The notes under the pieces: model-generated
Seen by the model: only the letters and a program-made list of their open reading frames with translations
What the model was told of the DNA's origin: nothing
Databases searched by the model: none
In this document: positions 11,761-24,638 of the stretch, in pieces
Layout: every line of letters begins with the position of its first letter
Numbering within the stretch: the first letter of the stretch is position 1
Translations under genes and position numbers: made by a program
Assembly (NCBI GenBank): GCA_035772735.1
Contig: JASDFA010000002.1
Location: 37,034,501 to 37,098,500 of the forward strand
Source of the DNA: Datura wrightii
Lineage: Eukaryota > Streptophyta > Magnoliopsida > Solanales > Solanaceae
Direction: 5' to 3'
Length of the DNA: 64,000 nt

Positions 11761-13152
11761 TGTGACGACCCAAGCATAGGTCCGGATCGAGACACAGAAC
11801 CTAGAACCACGAACGCTCCAAGTCGACCGATGGCATGAACATAGCGGCTGAAGAGCATAAATTAACGAAAACTTATAAACTAAACATGAATAAGAGGAAA
11901 TCCACACACATAATAATTGTAAACAAAGTCAACACTGACAAGATAAGCTTCTACATATTGTCTGAAAAGCCTCTAACATAACTGATGAGCTGATGGGACA
12001 GCATCCTCAACTAGCTTGAAAAAAGTCTGTAATTGAAATAACAAAACAACAAACTAAAATGATTGTCCTTGGAAGATGAGGACTCACCAACATGGGCTTA
12101 ACTAGACAGATATAGAAGCAGGACTAATAACACGGCTGAGTCTGATCTTTGGAACCTGTATCATGAAACGATACAACATAGAGTATGCAATTAGTACTTT
12201 GAATGTACTGCATATGCAAGATAATTACAAACAGACTAATAAACAACATAAGAGTTCATAAGAGCAGGACAATTCAAAACATGAAGTGATAATCATAACA
12301 TAAACATGAGGGGTCAAGGTTTTCCAAAATATTCATAAACTAGTCATAATCATAATCATAATCATAATCATAAGAGGAACCTTGTGAATTATCACTTGAG
12401 CCAAAGTATCATAAACATTAGAATGCATAAATTATGATGGAACAATGGGAGAACTCAACTAAATTGAAGCATCATGATGACCCAGCTATCTCATTCAAGT
12501 GGGAAGAGCCGTCATAAACTAGCCAGGCAAGGGACGTAAATGGTGTGATATCACTAATAGGGACCCCGTAAGGTCAACCATGAATATATATACCTAAGGT
12601 GGCACGTAGTTCTGAGACCTCGGAGTTTAACTGAACACTGGGCCTACTCGGTGCTAGACACTACTCCCAAAAATATGCACATGAGGGCTCATATAATTAT
12701 TGTGAAATCGCACATGAAGTTCATGGATAGTTAAATCATAACATACTTGATCATACTTGAGTTGATTGATCAAAAGAAGAATCTACTTCAACCGATACGC
12801 CCTTAGGCATAGCCATACATAACATAGAAATCACACTTGAAAAGGGTAGACAATTAGCTAGAGCAGCGGGTGCTGTAGCGAAACTGATTGCAAAAGAGGG
12901 GAAATCAGCCACATCAAAAAGTTCCTTATGGGGAGGTCCGTTCAATATCCAAAAACTGTTCAACAATAGTTGGACAAGTTTACATGATTATCTATGAAAT
13001 AAGGGCCCGTAAGTCAGCAAAAATCATAAAGAACATACATACTTGAGAAAATCACCATATTTGAAATTAATATATTCATGAAGAATACTTGTAGAAATTA
13101 ATATTATAACTCATAAACCAAAAAGTAGGGCTTACGAGAATCAAAATTGTAA
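11761..13152 (-). mobile_element. Partial chromovirus LTR (minus strand)
   Basis: Begins on the plus strand TGTGACGACCCAAGC, the outer end of a minus-strand chromovirus LTR (compare TGTCACGACCC at 57671). It contains blocks shared with the other LTRs of the group: GATGAGGACTCACCAA, CTGTATCATGAAACGATACA (12149 region), and CTACTCGGTGCTAGACACTA. It stops abruptly at 13152, where a second LTR begins, so its U3 is missing. A (CATAAT)n microsatellite lies at 12344-12373. No gene is seen. Confidence 0.7.
12344..12373. repeat. (CATAAT)n microsatellite
   Basis: About five tandem CATAAT units inside the partial LTR. Confidence 0.9.
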
Positions 13153-15317
13153 TCTCACAACCCAAACATAGGCTCGGATCTGGACATGGAACCTAAAATC
13201 AAAAATGGATCCAAGTCGACCCATGCCATGAACATGATACCTGAAGTTCAACATAAGCAAAGTGGAAAACTAACTCCTGAAATAAGGAAGTCTTAATAAG
13301 TAAACATCTATCAAAAGAAAATATTATAACACTGAATCTAAAGTTGAATATACAAACTATGTCTGAAAAACCTCTAATATGATGATGGGCTAATGGGACA
13401 ACAAACCAACTAGCTCAGTAAAATTCTAAAACTGAAATTGACAAAACTCAACTAACTGAAGTTCCTCGAAGGATGAGGAATCACAAACAAGTTGTCCGGG
13501 ATAAACTATGGAAACGGGCTAGCAAGGGAATTGAGTTTGAACGTCTGATCCTGTATCATGAAATGATACAGCATAGAGTATGTTGTCAGTACTTGAAATG
13601 TACCGAGTATACATAGTAAGTAAAATAGGTTGAGTAAGTATAAAATGAAATCATGCATAACATAAATCATATCATCATAAGGTTCTGAAAGTAAGGGCTA
13701 CATGCTAATATATGAAAACATGAACATACATAACAGAATCTTATAACTGAATCGAATGACCCAAAACTAAAATTGATAGTCATAAGTAAAACGGATAAAC
13801 TAAACGTTGGCTCAAACATGCTGAAAACATAATTACAAAACTGGTGAACATGCATAAATGAAAATCATAAGAAACAATGAGAGATTGGTCACATAACCGA
13901 CATTATCATGATATGCTTACGTGATCCCAACTATTACACTCAGCTAGGCAGAGTCGTCCAAAGCCTTGCCAAGGCTAAGGGTGCTACCATGATATTGATA
14001 TCAAGCTAAATGCCCCTTAGGGATAGGGAAAGCTCACAATAGAGGTCCCAAAGATTCTGAATAAACCTACATTGGCACGTAGTTCTGAGGTCTGGGGTGT
14101 ACATGAAGCCCTAGCCTACTAGATGCTAGACACTACTCCCAAAAACCTGCATATACTCTCCATCATTTTTCAATTAAGCTGAAACCATCATTTTTCAATG
14201 AATTTGATCATGAAATTACATGCATAGTCTGAAATCTCAATATAAGGAGCCTTCTTTCAAAACATTCCACAAGCTTAAAGTAGGAGTATAGACTTCAAAG
14301 CTATGTGGTAAGCTGATATCCTAAAAACTGAACTGAATCCTAAAGAAATGCTCAAATCATATGGGCTTGCCCAAACTTTAACATACTTTGAACTAGACTT
14401 GATAGCCAAAATCATGAATTCATACATTGGTAAATCATAAACATTCTTTCATGCTAGACATCTCATCAGACTTGAAAACATAGATCATAATCTTAACTTT
14501 TCATGAGACATGCATAATTGGGCATCATGTTCTTGAATCTTGAAATCATGAATTGTAATCCAAATTAAGTATAAAACCTACCCATAAATCATAAAACATC
14601 ATTTAAAACATAAAGGGGATTGACCCATGATTAAAACATAGAGAATTCATACTTTGAGTTAAATCCCCATAGGTCATACTTGAATTCATGTTTCTGGAGA
14701 AGGGATTTTGGGGATGAGAGTGAAGGGAAACTCTCACTCATGTCCCTACATATTTGGGTAAGCTGATTCTATACCCTTTCTCGAAAATCCAAGAGATTTG
14801 AGAAAGAACTTGTATAATTTCTAAGCTTGATCTTCAATAGAACCCTCTAATCTTACATGCATGGGAGAGAATGATTTAGAATAGGATAAACCTTCTTAAA
14901 ACCCTCTTAACTGAGCTTAAAACATGTATTTTAGGACCTAGGAGCTTAAAAATTATGGAAACACCCTTACTAAATTTTCAGGAAAATAGACTCTAGCAGT
15001 CCTCACGAGGAATGTCACGAGTCACGAGGTAGGGGACAACTTGTGGCCCTCATTCCTAAAGTGTACTGGAATTCAAACATGACCACGACATACTTCACAA
15101 GTCATGAGATAACACCACGACTCATGGCTCTACTCGTGGTCACCCCCTGACCACGACTCTTCATTGGTCTACCACTCACTTCATGAGTCACTTCACGACT
15201 TGTGGAGCACTTCACGGATCACTGGATGAGTCGTCCTATGACCTAGTTCAACATTTTCCTGCATACTCCGCTTAAACCCTCGGATGTAATCTTAGAAACT
15301 TTTAGGATATTATAATA
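13153..15317 (-). mobile_element. 3' LTR of chromovirus G (minus strand)
   Basis: Minus strand starts TATTATAATATCC right after a polypurine tract and runs to the worn end GGGTTGTGAGA at 13153. It shares the R-region palindrome CTGTATCAT-GAA-ATGATACAG (about 13550-13571), the GAGGAATCACAAAC block and the GATGCTAGACACTACTCCC block with related LTRs. U3 words of the CACGACTC type lie at 15005-15240. Its start and end do not match the LTR at the other end of element G (19464-21575), see findings. Confidence 0.7.
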
Positions 15318-15330
15318 TCTCCCCCTGGGA
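15318..15330 (-). other. Polypurine tract of element G
   Basis: Minus strand TCCCAGGGGGAGA immediately before the 3' LTR; primes plus-strand DNA synthesis in LTR retrotransposons. Confidence 0.7.
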
Positions 15331-15589
15331 GATATTAATCCTTGAATTTGGGTAAACATACTGAAATGTTGGTGAAAGGAACTACCATCCCAAATACTGA
15401 ACATCTAAAGATGAAAACTGATTGAGTGACGGACTCCAGACCGAAAGCATGACTAAACTATATTTATGAAACACACATACATGCACTGACATAGAGGAAA
15501 CTAAGAGACATGAACGAGACATGAAACTGAATAGTGTACTAAAGAGGAAAGTAATACCTCAAGCTGGAACTGAGCCAGGAGGGAAAAGA
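15331..15589 (-). other. 3' untranslated region of element G
   Basis: Lies between the chromodomain remnant and the polypurine tract. No gene or notable structure seen. Confidence 0.5.
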
Positions 15590-18020
15590 TGCAGGTATTT
15601 ACCCATCATATATGCTTCGGCTTACCTATAGCTCCCTCACCGAGTTGATTTCTCCACAAAACCTTTACTAAAGATACTTCCTTATCACTTAACTTTAGAA
15701 CCTGTCGATGAAGGATCTCAATCAGAACCTCTTCATAGCTAAGGCTATTCATACCTTGCTCTCCACTGGAACAACCAAAGTTGGGTCACCAATGCACTTC
15801 TTCAAAAGCGATACATTTTAAACTGGATGTACTGAAGCTAACTCCACGGGCAACTCCAACTCATAGGCCACCTTTCCAACACGTCTCACAATCCTTTAGG
15901 GGCCAACATATCGGGGACTAAGCTTCCCTTTCTTTCTGAACCTCATCACTCCCTTCATGGAAGATACTTTCAGAAACACCCAATCATCAACTCCAAATTC
16001 AAGTTTTCTCCTCCTCACATCTGCATAGGACTTCTGATGACTCTGAGTTGTTTTCAGCCTTCTGATTATAAGATGAACTTTCTCATAGCCTCATGAATTG
16101 AAACTGGCCCTATCAACGTAGCTTCACCTACTTTAAACCAACCAATAGGAGATATACATCTCCACCAATAAAGAGCCTCAAAGAGCCATCTAAATGGTGG
16201 AGTGATAACTGTTGTTATATGCAAACTCGATAAGAGCCAAATAATCATCCCAACTACCTTTGAAGTAAATCACACATGATCTCAACATATCCTTGAGATT
16301 CTGGATGGTCCGCCTAGCCTGAACATCTCTCTGTGGATGAAAAGTTGTGCTAAAAATGACTTGAGTGCCAAGACCCTTATGAAATGACCTCCAAAACTGG
16401 GATATAAACTGTGTATCTCTATCTGATATGACAGAAGAGGGAACTCCATGGAACCGAACTAATTCCCTAATGACTTTCCCATGATGCATCAATACAGATC
16501 CTAGTCCGGCCCTCAAAGAATCACAATATCAATGAAGCCATCGGTACCCTTCGGTAAAGTCAACACCGGTGCTGAAGTGAGTCGCGCCTTCAATTCCTGG
16601 AAGCTCTTCTCACAATACTCCGACCATTTGAACTTCACCTTTTTCTGAGTCAATCTAGTCAGTGGGGCTTCAATGGGTGAGAAACCTTCTATGAACCTCT
16701 GATAGTAACCCGCTAAAATCAAAAAGCTCCTAATCCCCAAACAGTTTACCAGTCTGGGCTAGTTCTTTATCGCCTCTATTTTCTAGGAGACCACCGTTAT
16801 AGCTTCGCTTGACACTACATGTCCCAATAATGTAACCGATTTCACCTAGAACTCACATTTACTGAACTTGGCGTATAGCTGGTTATCCTTGAGGGTCTAA
16901 AGTGCTACCCTCAGGTGTGCGGCATGCTCCTCCTCTCTCCTGGAGTATATTTATATGTCGTCAATGAACATGATCAAGAACATGTCCAGTTATGCCTCAA
17001 ATACTCTGTTCATTAGATCCATAAAAGTTGTAGGGCATTGGTTAGTCCAAAAGACATAACAACTAATTTATAATGGCCATATCGGGTTCTGAAAGCAGTT
17101 TTTTGGGATGTCGCTCTCCCAAACCCTGAGCTAGTGATACCCAGACATGAGATCTATCTTGGAGAAATATTTAGCACCCTGAAGCTGATTGAATAGATCA
17201 TCAATCCTGGGTAAAGGGTATCTATTCTTGATGGTGACCTTTTTCAACTACATATAGTCAATATACATCCGAAGAGAACTGTCTTTCTTTCGGACGAACA
17301 ACACCGGGGCACCCTATGGGGACTTACTCGGTCTAATGAAACCCTTATCCAGCAAATCCTTCAACTGTTCCTTTAACTCTTTTAGCTCGGCTGGGGCCAT
17401 TCCGTTCGGAGAAATTGATATGGGTTGTATGTCAGGTAAAATATCAATCTCAAAATCAATCTCCCTCTCAAGAGTAACACTGGGTAGGGCTTCTGGAAAT
17501 ACCTCGGGATATTCACATATCAAAGGGACTGACTGAATGGTCGAGGTCTCGGATGTGACATCCTTAACCCTAACCAAATGGTAAATACAACCCTTGGAAA
17601 TCATTTTCCTGGCCTTGAGATAGGAGATAAAGCGACCTATAGGTACCGCTGAACCACCCCTCCATTCTAAAACTGGTTCACATGGAAATCAAAACTCCAC
17701 CGCTCGAGTTCTACAGTTAACAGAAGCATAAAATGCAAAAAACCAATCCATGGCCAATATGACATCAAAATCAGTCATAGCCAAATCTACTAAGTCTTCG
17801 GAGTTAAACTTATGCAATAATATAATGGGGAAACCTCTATATACCCGCCATGCTATGAATTAATCACCAACCGGAGTAGATACAAAATATAGTTCTGACA
17901 AAATTTCAGGACTGACTCCAAAGTGACTAGCAATGTAAGGAATCACAAAAGAAAGTGTAGCTCCCGGATCTAAAAAAGCATAAGCATGAATATGAAAGAC
18001 TCAAAACATATCCGTAACCA
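15590..18020 (-). pseudogene. pol of chromovirus G, internally deleted
   Basis: Order on the minus strand: protease with LDPGATLSFV near 17975 (DPGAT replacing the usual D[ST]GA); RT from 17604 (KELKEQLKDLLDKGFIRPS) to the catalytic FIDDI near 16960; start of RNase H (16740-16513, AGYYQRFIEGFSPIEAPLTRL); then VLMHHGKVI, which belongs to RNase H, is joined directly at about 16475 to RELVRFHGVP of the integrase core. Comparison with element E shows about 0.94 kb missing: the rest of RNase H, the integrase zinc finger and the first catalytic Asp. The integrase Glu is also changed (QARRTIQ where QxERTIQ is expected). The C-terminal part has DDWVFLKVS near 15990 and a chromodomain-like ILHRQ...VKVLWRNQ near 15700-15620. 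Multiple stops; certainly inactive. Confidence 0.85.
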
Positions 18021-19262
18021 CATCAGGAGAAGTCTCCTGCTCCTATCGAGAGCCAAGTGCATAAAATCGGTTCTGGCGCTGGCTTCCAGCTGATCCAGTC
18101 GCAACACCCTACTGAGCTTGACGTGCCACTGGAGCTATTGAACTGGCTGCTAAACTGCGGGCTCCACCACCCCTTGACCTAGCTGCGGGGTAGGCCCTGA
18201 GCCTGTATCCGGGTTTGCGATACCCGAAACAAGTGTTTGAGCCCACAAAACATTTCCCTGGCTGATTCTTGCCAAAATTATCTCAATATGGGAATGTGCG
18301 CTCTGTGCGCATGCTACTTTGACCCCTCAGACCTGAGGCCCTTCTCCTCTGATCATCTCGAGGCCTCGATGGGGTACTTGTTAAAGATGGTGCTGGTGTA
18401 ATAGATCGGTGTTGGGACTGCTGGTGAGGCCTACCCTTGGCCTCGGCTGGGAGAATCTATGGCTATTAGTTCTGGCCCTCTTGGCCTCTCTCTGCCTCAT
18501 CTGAGCTTCCCCCATCTGCTGGGCGAAGAGGACTATATCCATGGGTAGTCTATCTCCTGATGAAGCATGGCTGTTCTATAGTCCTTGTCCAGATACTCGG
18601 CTACTCCCTGTAGGAATCTGCTCACCCGTGCCCACTAGTCCATCACTAACTACGGGCATACTTTGACAGGCGAGTGAACTCAAGTGAATACTCTAGCACC
18701 ATCATCTTTCCCTGTTTGAGGTTAACAAACTCGACTGCTTTCAATTCCTTCATCTCCCAAGGGAAGAACCTATCGAGAAAGGCCATGTAGAACTCATCCT
18801 AGCTGATAGGGCCCGCTCCTGCTACCCTGCTGTTTTTCCATTGCTTGAACGAAATAGAAGAGACCTCCTTCAGCTGATAAGAGGCCAAGTCAACACACTC
18901 CGCATTCATCACCTCTTCACCTGAGTGACCTTCAAGATCCCTTTAATGAACTCTTGTGATCCTCGTCCACCTTTGCCCTTGTGAACTCGGGAGGTTCATC
19001 CTTAAAAAGTCCCTAATCCAGGCTACTGCTGCATTTCCATTTTGTAGAACATGCGCAACAGCCTACTGGTTGACCCGAGCGGTCAAGGCTTGCGCTAACA
19101 TTTGAATAGCTGCCCGAAACTCAGCCTGGGCAGCTGGCTCTGGTGCCTGGGGCTCCTGAACAGGTGGGGCTTCCTGACTCCCATTATCATGGCCACCCTT
19201 GTGGCCTTCATCATTTCTGTTCCTCCTTCCTTTTATCCTTCTAGGAGCCATAATTTTCTGCA
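18021..19262 (-). pseudogene. gag of chromovirus G
   Basis: Starts near 19254 or 19248 with the basic N-terminus MAPRRIKGRRNRNDEGHKGG, followed by Pro/Gln/Glu-rich sequence and EFRAAIQMLAQALTARVNQ. The gag core follows with several frameshifts (KQGKMMVLEYSL near 18715, FLDRFFPWEMKELKAVEF near 18770 in translation of the minus strand). The CCHC zinc knuckle near 18230 is worn (CFGYRKPGYR, with Cys and His replaced). Element E has the same N-terminus (MATRRINGRRNGN, 51682). Packages element RNA in the family; not functional here. Confidence 0.75.
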
Positions 19263-19447
19263 ATCACAAATAGCACGAATTAGAAGGATAGAGTGATTTT
19301 GACCGCACGACATAGATCATGAAAGAAGGAAATATTTCCTAAAACGTTTAGTAGCCTCTTCGTCATAGGTGCGGCACGCTTCACACACATGAAAAATACT
19401 CTACCTAACATGGCTTTCTGACTCCCTAAGACACATCTGAACCTATC

Positions 19448-19459
19448 GCTTTGATACCA
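19448..19459 (-). other. Primer binding site of element G (initiator Met tRNA type)
   Basis: Minus strand TTGGTATCAAAG lies a few bases inside the 5' LTR end; the usual plant form is TGGTATCAGAGC, complementary to the 3' end of tRNA-iMet. Confidence 0.75.
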
Positions 19460-19463
19460 AGTT

Positions 19464-21575
19464 TGTCACGATCCGAGAGTACACCCAGATCATAAGCACG
19501 GGACAAGGAGCCTCGAAAGACTCCAATTCAACCCATGGCATTAGCATATATCTAATTCATACACATATGGAGGAGGACTTTACCTTTAAAATCATGAATT
19601 TAAATGAAACGTGACATGAAATATAAGAAATGGTAATACATAATCAAAGCATAAATAGCATAATACTACAATTAAGTCTGAAAACCTCTAATCATAATAG
19701 AAAGGTTGAAGGGACAAGACCCCAACTAACCCCGACATTCTGAAAACAAAAGATAAACAAGGATCGAACATGAAGCCCTCGAATCATGAGGACTCACCAC
19801 TAAGAGCTGAGAGCAAAACTGAGAGCAAGCTAGGAATGATGTTGAACCTGCGAACCCGAACCTGAAATATATGGGTCAGTACTTGGAAGGTACTGAGTAT
19901 GTAAGGTATGCAAAACAATACTTAAAAACATAAAAGTTATAGGAGTGGAGACAACATGATCATAAGACTGAAACCGTAAGTATATCGTAAGGCCTAAGAT
20001 TTTTAAAATATTCATAAACCTGTCATAGACATTGCATGTGAGAAAAACATTTCATGAAACATAACTTGAGCCAAAAGAACATAATCATAGATGCATTAAA
20101 ACCGAGAGGAATAATAGGAGATTTCTACAACCGACGTACCCCATAAGAGCACACATGGAGCTCGACCTATAAACCTAGTCGGGAGGTTGTACATACCTTG
20201 CTAAGGGTATGAACTATTAAAGAAGTGATATCACTCATGAAGGCCACATAGGGAAATTGGGACAATCACTGAGGAGGTGCAAAGCATAACCTACGGTGGA
20301 ACATATTTCTGAGATTCGGGGCGTAACCTAGGCACCGGACCTACTCGGTGTTAAGTACTACACCCAAAACATGCAATGTGCTCATAGAAATTCATACATC
20401 ACATGCATGGATAGTTAAATCATGATAATCATAACATACTTGAGAATTCATAATACTAGCCATGGAATTGGGCCCATGGATCAGCCAAAATGATAGTGAC
20501 GTATGGGATTTTCCCATAATTTCAATCCTACTTGAAATGCTTAAATTTATGGGAACATGATCATAATAACATGAGTAGGTGAAGACATGCTTAAAATAAC
20601 AAAAAACTCGTATTATGCTTGCGAAATCATCATGACCATGAAATTTACTAAAAAATTTCTCATGATTGGGCATCTATACTTTTAGGGGGTTAAATCATAA
20701 AAATATTGAATAAACAAGTAAAATCAGCCCAAATAACTCGAAATTCATAAGTTAGGCATACTACAACAATCTCATTTCAAATTTTAAGGAACAATGTAAT
20801 TTTATAAAGACCCATAAAGTTTTGGTAACTTTAAATATATGATTAGGGAGAAATTGGGCATGGGTAGGGACTAAACTACCCATTCAAAACCCCACATAAC
20901 TGAAATTACTTGTTTCTTAACTCCCTTGAAAAACCCTAGGTGGAAACTTGAAAAATTGAAGAAGAACGCTTGAATCTCCTCCTACTCCCTTCTCTAGTTC
21001 TTGAAAATGTCAAATGAGACTTAGCATGAGAGTTTCCTCCTTAAAAGACCCTGTCCCGACCTCAAAACGACATGGTTTAGGGTCCAAAAGCATAGAAAAG
21101 TCGAATTTTCCCTTGATGAAATTTTCCTTAAAAATAGTTGTTGCCCCGACCTCGACTCGTACCATGAGTCGTACCACGAAGTCACGACTCGTGGTCACCT
21201 CTCGTGGTCACTTCACCACTTTTCAATCTTCTAAATCTGGCCACGACTCGCATACCACGACTCATACTACCATCCTACGGGTCATACTTTTAGTCGTGGT
21301 ACCATCCACCCATACCAAATACGACTTAACCATGACTCCTCATCACGACTCATTGTTACATCCTACGAGTCGTACCATGACCCGTGATGACTCACTCTGG
21401 CACCACTGAGAATTTCACTGTAACTCCAAATCACGATTCATAACGACTCGAGTCAGGAGTGGTAGGTCCTCAACACAATTCATACCTTGAGTCGTCCTGG
21501 TGCAAAATTCCAAGTTTTTCTGCAGTTTCCAACTTTAACTCCTTGGTCTATTCTTAGGCCCTTCCGGGGTATTCA
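19464..21575 (-). mobile_element. LTR at the 5' end of chromovirus G (minus strand)
   Basis: Minus strand starts TGAATACCCCGGAAGGG and ends ATCGTGACA next to the PBS. The start matches the 5' LTR of element E (TGTAATACCCAGGAAGG at 33762, then AGAATAGACC/TGAATAGACC in register). It lacks the R palindrome found in the LTR at 13153-15317, so it belongs to a different LTR subfamily from its supposed partner. CACGACTCGTGG words fill 21150-21500. Length 2112 bp. Confidence 0.75.
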
Positions 21576-21764
21576 GGGATGAACTAGTCATTTGGATGAA
21601 CCCTAGTCATCAATTCTACAACTAAACATTGGGATTGATCACGAGTGTATACCCGAAGTAGTTAAGAATCCGTGGGAAACACTTACCCTAGTTATTTGCA
21701 AATCTTGATAACAACCACAATTGTGATCTTGTTTTGTCATTGATTTTCTTTAAACCCCCTCAAT
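21576..21764 (+). other. Leader of Athila-like element C
   Basis: Sequence between the G LTR and the C gag. No LTR or clear PBS of C is visible on this side; it is presumably the 5' end of C truncated by G. Ends in an AT-rich stretch before the gag frame. Confidence 0.4.
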
Positions 21765-22485
21765 TTGGAGATAATTGACAAATTTGATTTCACTAGCAGC
21801 ATGATTAAGTTATTGAACATGAAAAGGGTGTTTAATTGTCATGCATCTAACTATGCCAACCTGAACCTAATGAACTTTATGGGAATATGCAAGGCGTACA
21901 GGTTGCCTAGAGTCATCCAAGATGCTATACGGCTAAGTCTCTTCCCCTTTTCTCTGTCTGGTGAGGCCATATTATGGTTATCGAAGTTGCCCAATGACTC
22001 TATTACCAATTGGAGAGAGCTCAAGCAAGCCTTCTTAGAGAGGTTGTTTCCACCCTCCAGGATGCTGCAGCTTAAGGATGAGATCTACAATTTTCTACAA
22101 CTGAAGACTGAGGCACTTTATGAGACTTGGTTGATGTTCAAAAAGAAGTTGACCAAGTTTCCAAACCACAAAATTCCTGACGACAGTTTATTGGAGATTT
22201 TCCTTAGATCGTTGAACAATAATACAAAAGCAGTAGTAGACACAGTGGCGAGAGGAGCACCAATGAGTCACACATGGGAGCAAGCTGCTACTATTCTTAA
22301 TAGGGTAACAAAAACAAACACAGCATGGCACACCCGGGAAGCAGAAGCAGTGGCCGGTACATATGCTGTTGGTTTGACTGCAGACCAACATAGGAAAGAA
22401 GAAGAGTGTGACTAGGAATTGGCTTATACACTCACATCATTAGACTTGCTTACTGATCATATCATGGGAGCTGGATCCATAAAGG
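21765..22485 (+). pseudogene. gag of Athila-like element C, N-terminal part
   Basis: One open frame to 22415 with a gag core: IRLSLFPFSLSGEAILWLSKL, then FLERLFPPSRMLQLKDEI, LYETWLMFKKKL and IFLRSLNNNTKAVVDTVA. This is the Retrotrans_gag fold of the Athila/Tat type, shared with H and A. There is no ATG at 21765 (TTG there), so the true start is uncertain and may be MKRVF near 21819. The frame stops at 22413 (TAG), then element B is inserted after 22485; the gene resumes at 32044. Confidence 0.75.
22481..22485. repeat. Target site duplication AAAGG of element B, left
   Basis: AAAGG directly before the 5' LTR; identical to 32039-32043. Confidence 0.9.
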
Positions 22486-24634
22486 TGTTACACCCCATAT
22501 GTTTCTAGCATTTAGTTGGCCTATTCACATATTGGTTGAGAGTTTTTATAGTGCCATATGTGCGAGGAAAGGGCCCGGGGAAAGGCCGAATGAGTGCCAA
22601 GTTGGAATTTCGCGAGAAGAGGCCGAACCAAGTGCTAGAGGGGCAAAGTGGCACGGAACCTTGACCTCCACGTTAGCCAACATGGCACAGAGCCAAAACG
22701 GCGCGTTTGCCAACGTGCCACATTGCCTTGCATCCAGCTCCAAGTATATAGAGGCCTCACCCTTAAACTTTATGTCATTTTCCATTATATATCGATCAGA
22801 TAGAGGAAGGATGAAGGGGTTTATATAAAATTTGCTAGATTACGCCGCTAAACGTCGTCCAAATCAAAATTCACTTTGGATATCGAAGTATAAAGCTACA
22901 GGGAGCATTTCTACGGAGTTAGTTTCGTGAAATTCGCCCGGCGAATCGTTGTCCCGCCGAGCCAAAGTTGTTGGAATTGCTCAAAACTAGTGTTAATACA
23001 ATCCCAAGATTAAAGTAAGTATTTCTCCCTTCTAAATTCCCAAGAAATTACGAGTTTTCGATCATCTTTTGATAAGTTGAAGAATAGTCAGTATATATAC
23101 ATATAAGTTATTGTTTTCTTCCAATATAGTAATGAAGTTAGCTCTATTCTTCAGTTAATGTGATTAAAGTTTGGAAGAACAGTTGAATACCAGCCGAATC
23201 TCACCAGTTAATTGGTAAATGACGAACGAGGTATGTTAAGGCAGTCTCTCTCGGCAAGTTAGTTTCTTCAATATAGTAATCCAATATGAATCCCAGTAAA
23301 GTATTTCATAATTAAATCATGTTCAGTATGTTATCATGTATAGTTGTTGTTATCAGCTTAGACTTGTATTTGTATTGTTTGGGGCTAGATTACCTGTATA
23401 GCTTCCGTGACCACCCCAGGGTTAATAGCTGTGTCGACTCATCTGCGAGAGGGAAAGGATACGTCGCTCTACGGAGTAGCATGCCATCCGCAATGGATGA
23501 AGATGGGGAGCCAGCTCCTCATATTTTGCCGTGGTTGGCCTATACACACCCCCGCCGAGCGCTTGCCCTTGGGGTGTAGATTTTAGGAGTCCTCCGGACT
23601 CAGGCACAACTATAGTCACGGGCCCAGCGGGCCCAAGTTGCATACCTAGGGTATCGACAGGATGCTTATAGCTAGTAGTTGATGTAGTATGACCTGGATA
23701 GGGGTAAATAGATTGAGGTGTACTCACTAGGGCTAATGGTGGGCCAGGTGGGTTATTCTGTGTTGATTGCACCTTCCGGCTTATGGGGGCTAGGTAAGGT
23801 TTATGTACGTTGCTTTAGTTACTGATAGTTAGACAGTAAGACGCCGCGTTGTCAGGTATTACTCCTACTCTACTCATTATAGTTATGTTTATCCCTGATT
23901 CCATCATTTCAGTCAGTTTCAGTCCATTTCCTTTACTTCAGCTATGGTCAGCTTTATTTCTTACTTTCAGTCATTTATAGTTATTGCTTTACATACTCAG
24001 TACCTGTGGTACTAACGCCCACTTTTGGAGCTCTGTATTACTTTCCTATAGGTACACACATACGAGGAGCGGATCCCTCGTAGTTCTTGTCAGCTGTACA
24101 GGGCCTTCAACTCCTATCATTCGAAGCTTGAGTTATAGAGGTTTACTTCCTTTTGTTGTACAGTATGGGTAGGCCGGGGCCCTTTCCTGACCATCTTATT
24201 ACTCCTAGAGGCTTGCAGATTGTATTATTTCCCTACGATTAGTTGATATCGGTCGTGTGGGGCTATATGTGCTGTAGATTATGTGTGTTGGTCGTGTGGG
24301 GCCCTGTTTAGCTGTTGATTGATGACCTTGTCGGTCATTGTTAAGATTAGCACTTGATTTCGCTTTTCAACTATAACTAGATATCATGGTGGCTTTATAG
24401 GACCGCATAGGACTCCTTGTAATTGTTTGTCTCTGGTTAGCTGTTTACTTTCACAGGTGGCTATAGGCCTTGTCGGCCGGGGTTGTATTTACAGCCGCTA
24501 TATACCTGTTGTTTTCTTGATTCCAGAGTTAGAGTCAGCCCTGCACCAGAGGTGCTTAGGCTTAGTTAACTCAGTAGTGCAGATCTTAATAGGGCACTAT
24601 GTGCTAGTCATGCCTCCCAAGGCGGGGCATGACA
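22486..24634 (+). mobile_element. 5' LTR of element B
   Basis: Starts TGTTACACCCCATATG and ends GGCGGGGCATGACA. TATA-like TATATAG at 22745-22751, preceded by GGCACG/CCACG-rich tract (22630-22735). Matches 29921-32038 along its whole length with scattered substitutions and small indels. Frames inside it are spurious. Confidence 0.93.
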
Positions 24635-24638
24635 AACT

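Noticed and set aside
11980..12010. CTGATGAG near a CTGATG..GACA repeat, reminiscent of a hammerhead ribozyme core
   Set aside because: No matching GAAA segment or stems at the right distance. Similar words recur because LTRs of one family repeat here, and retrozymes are much shorter.
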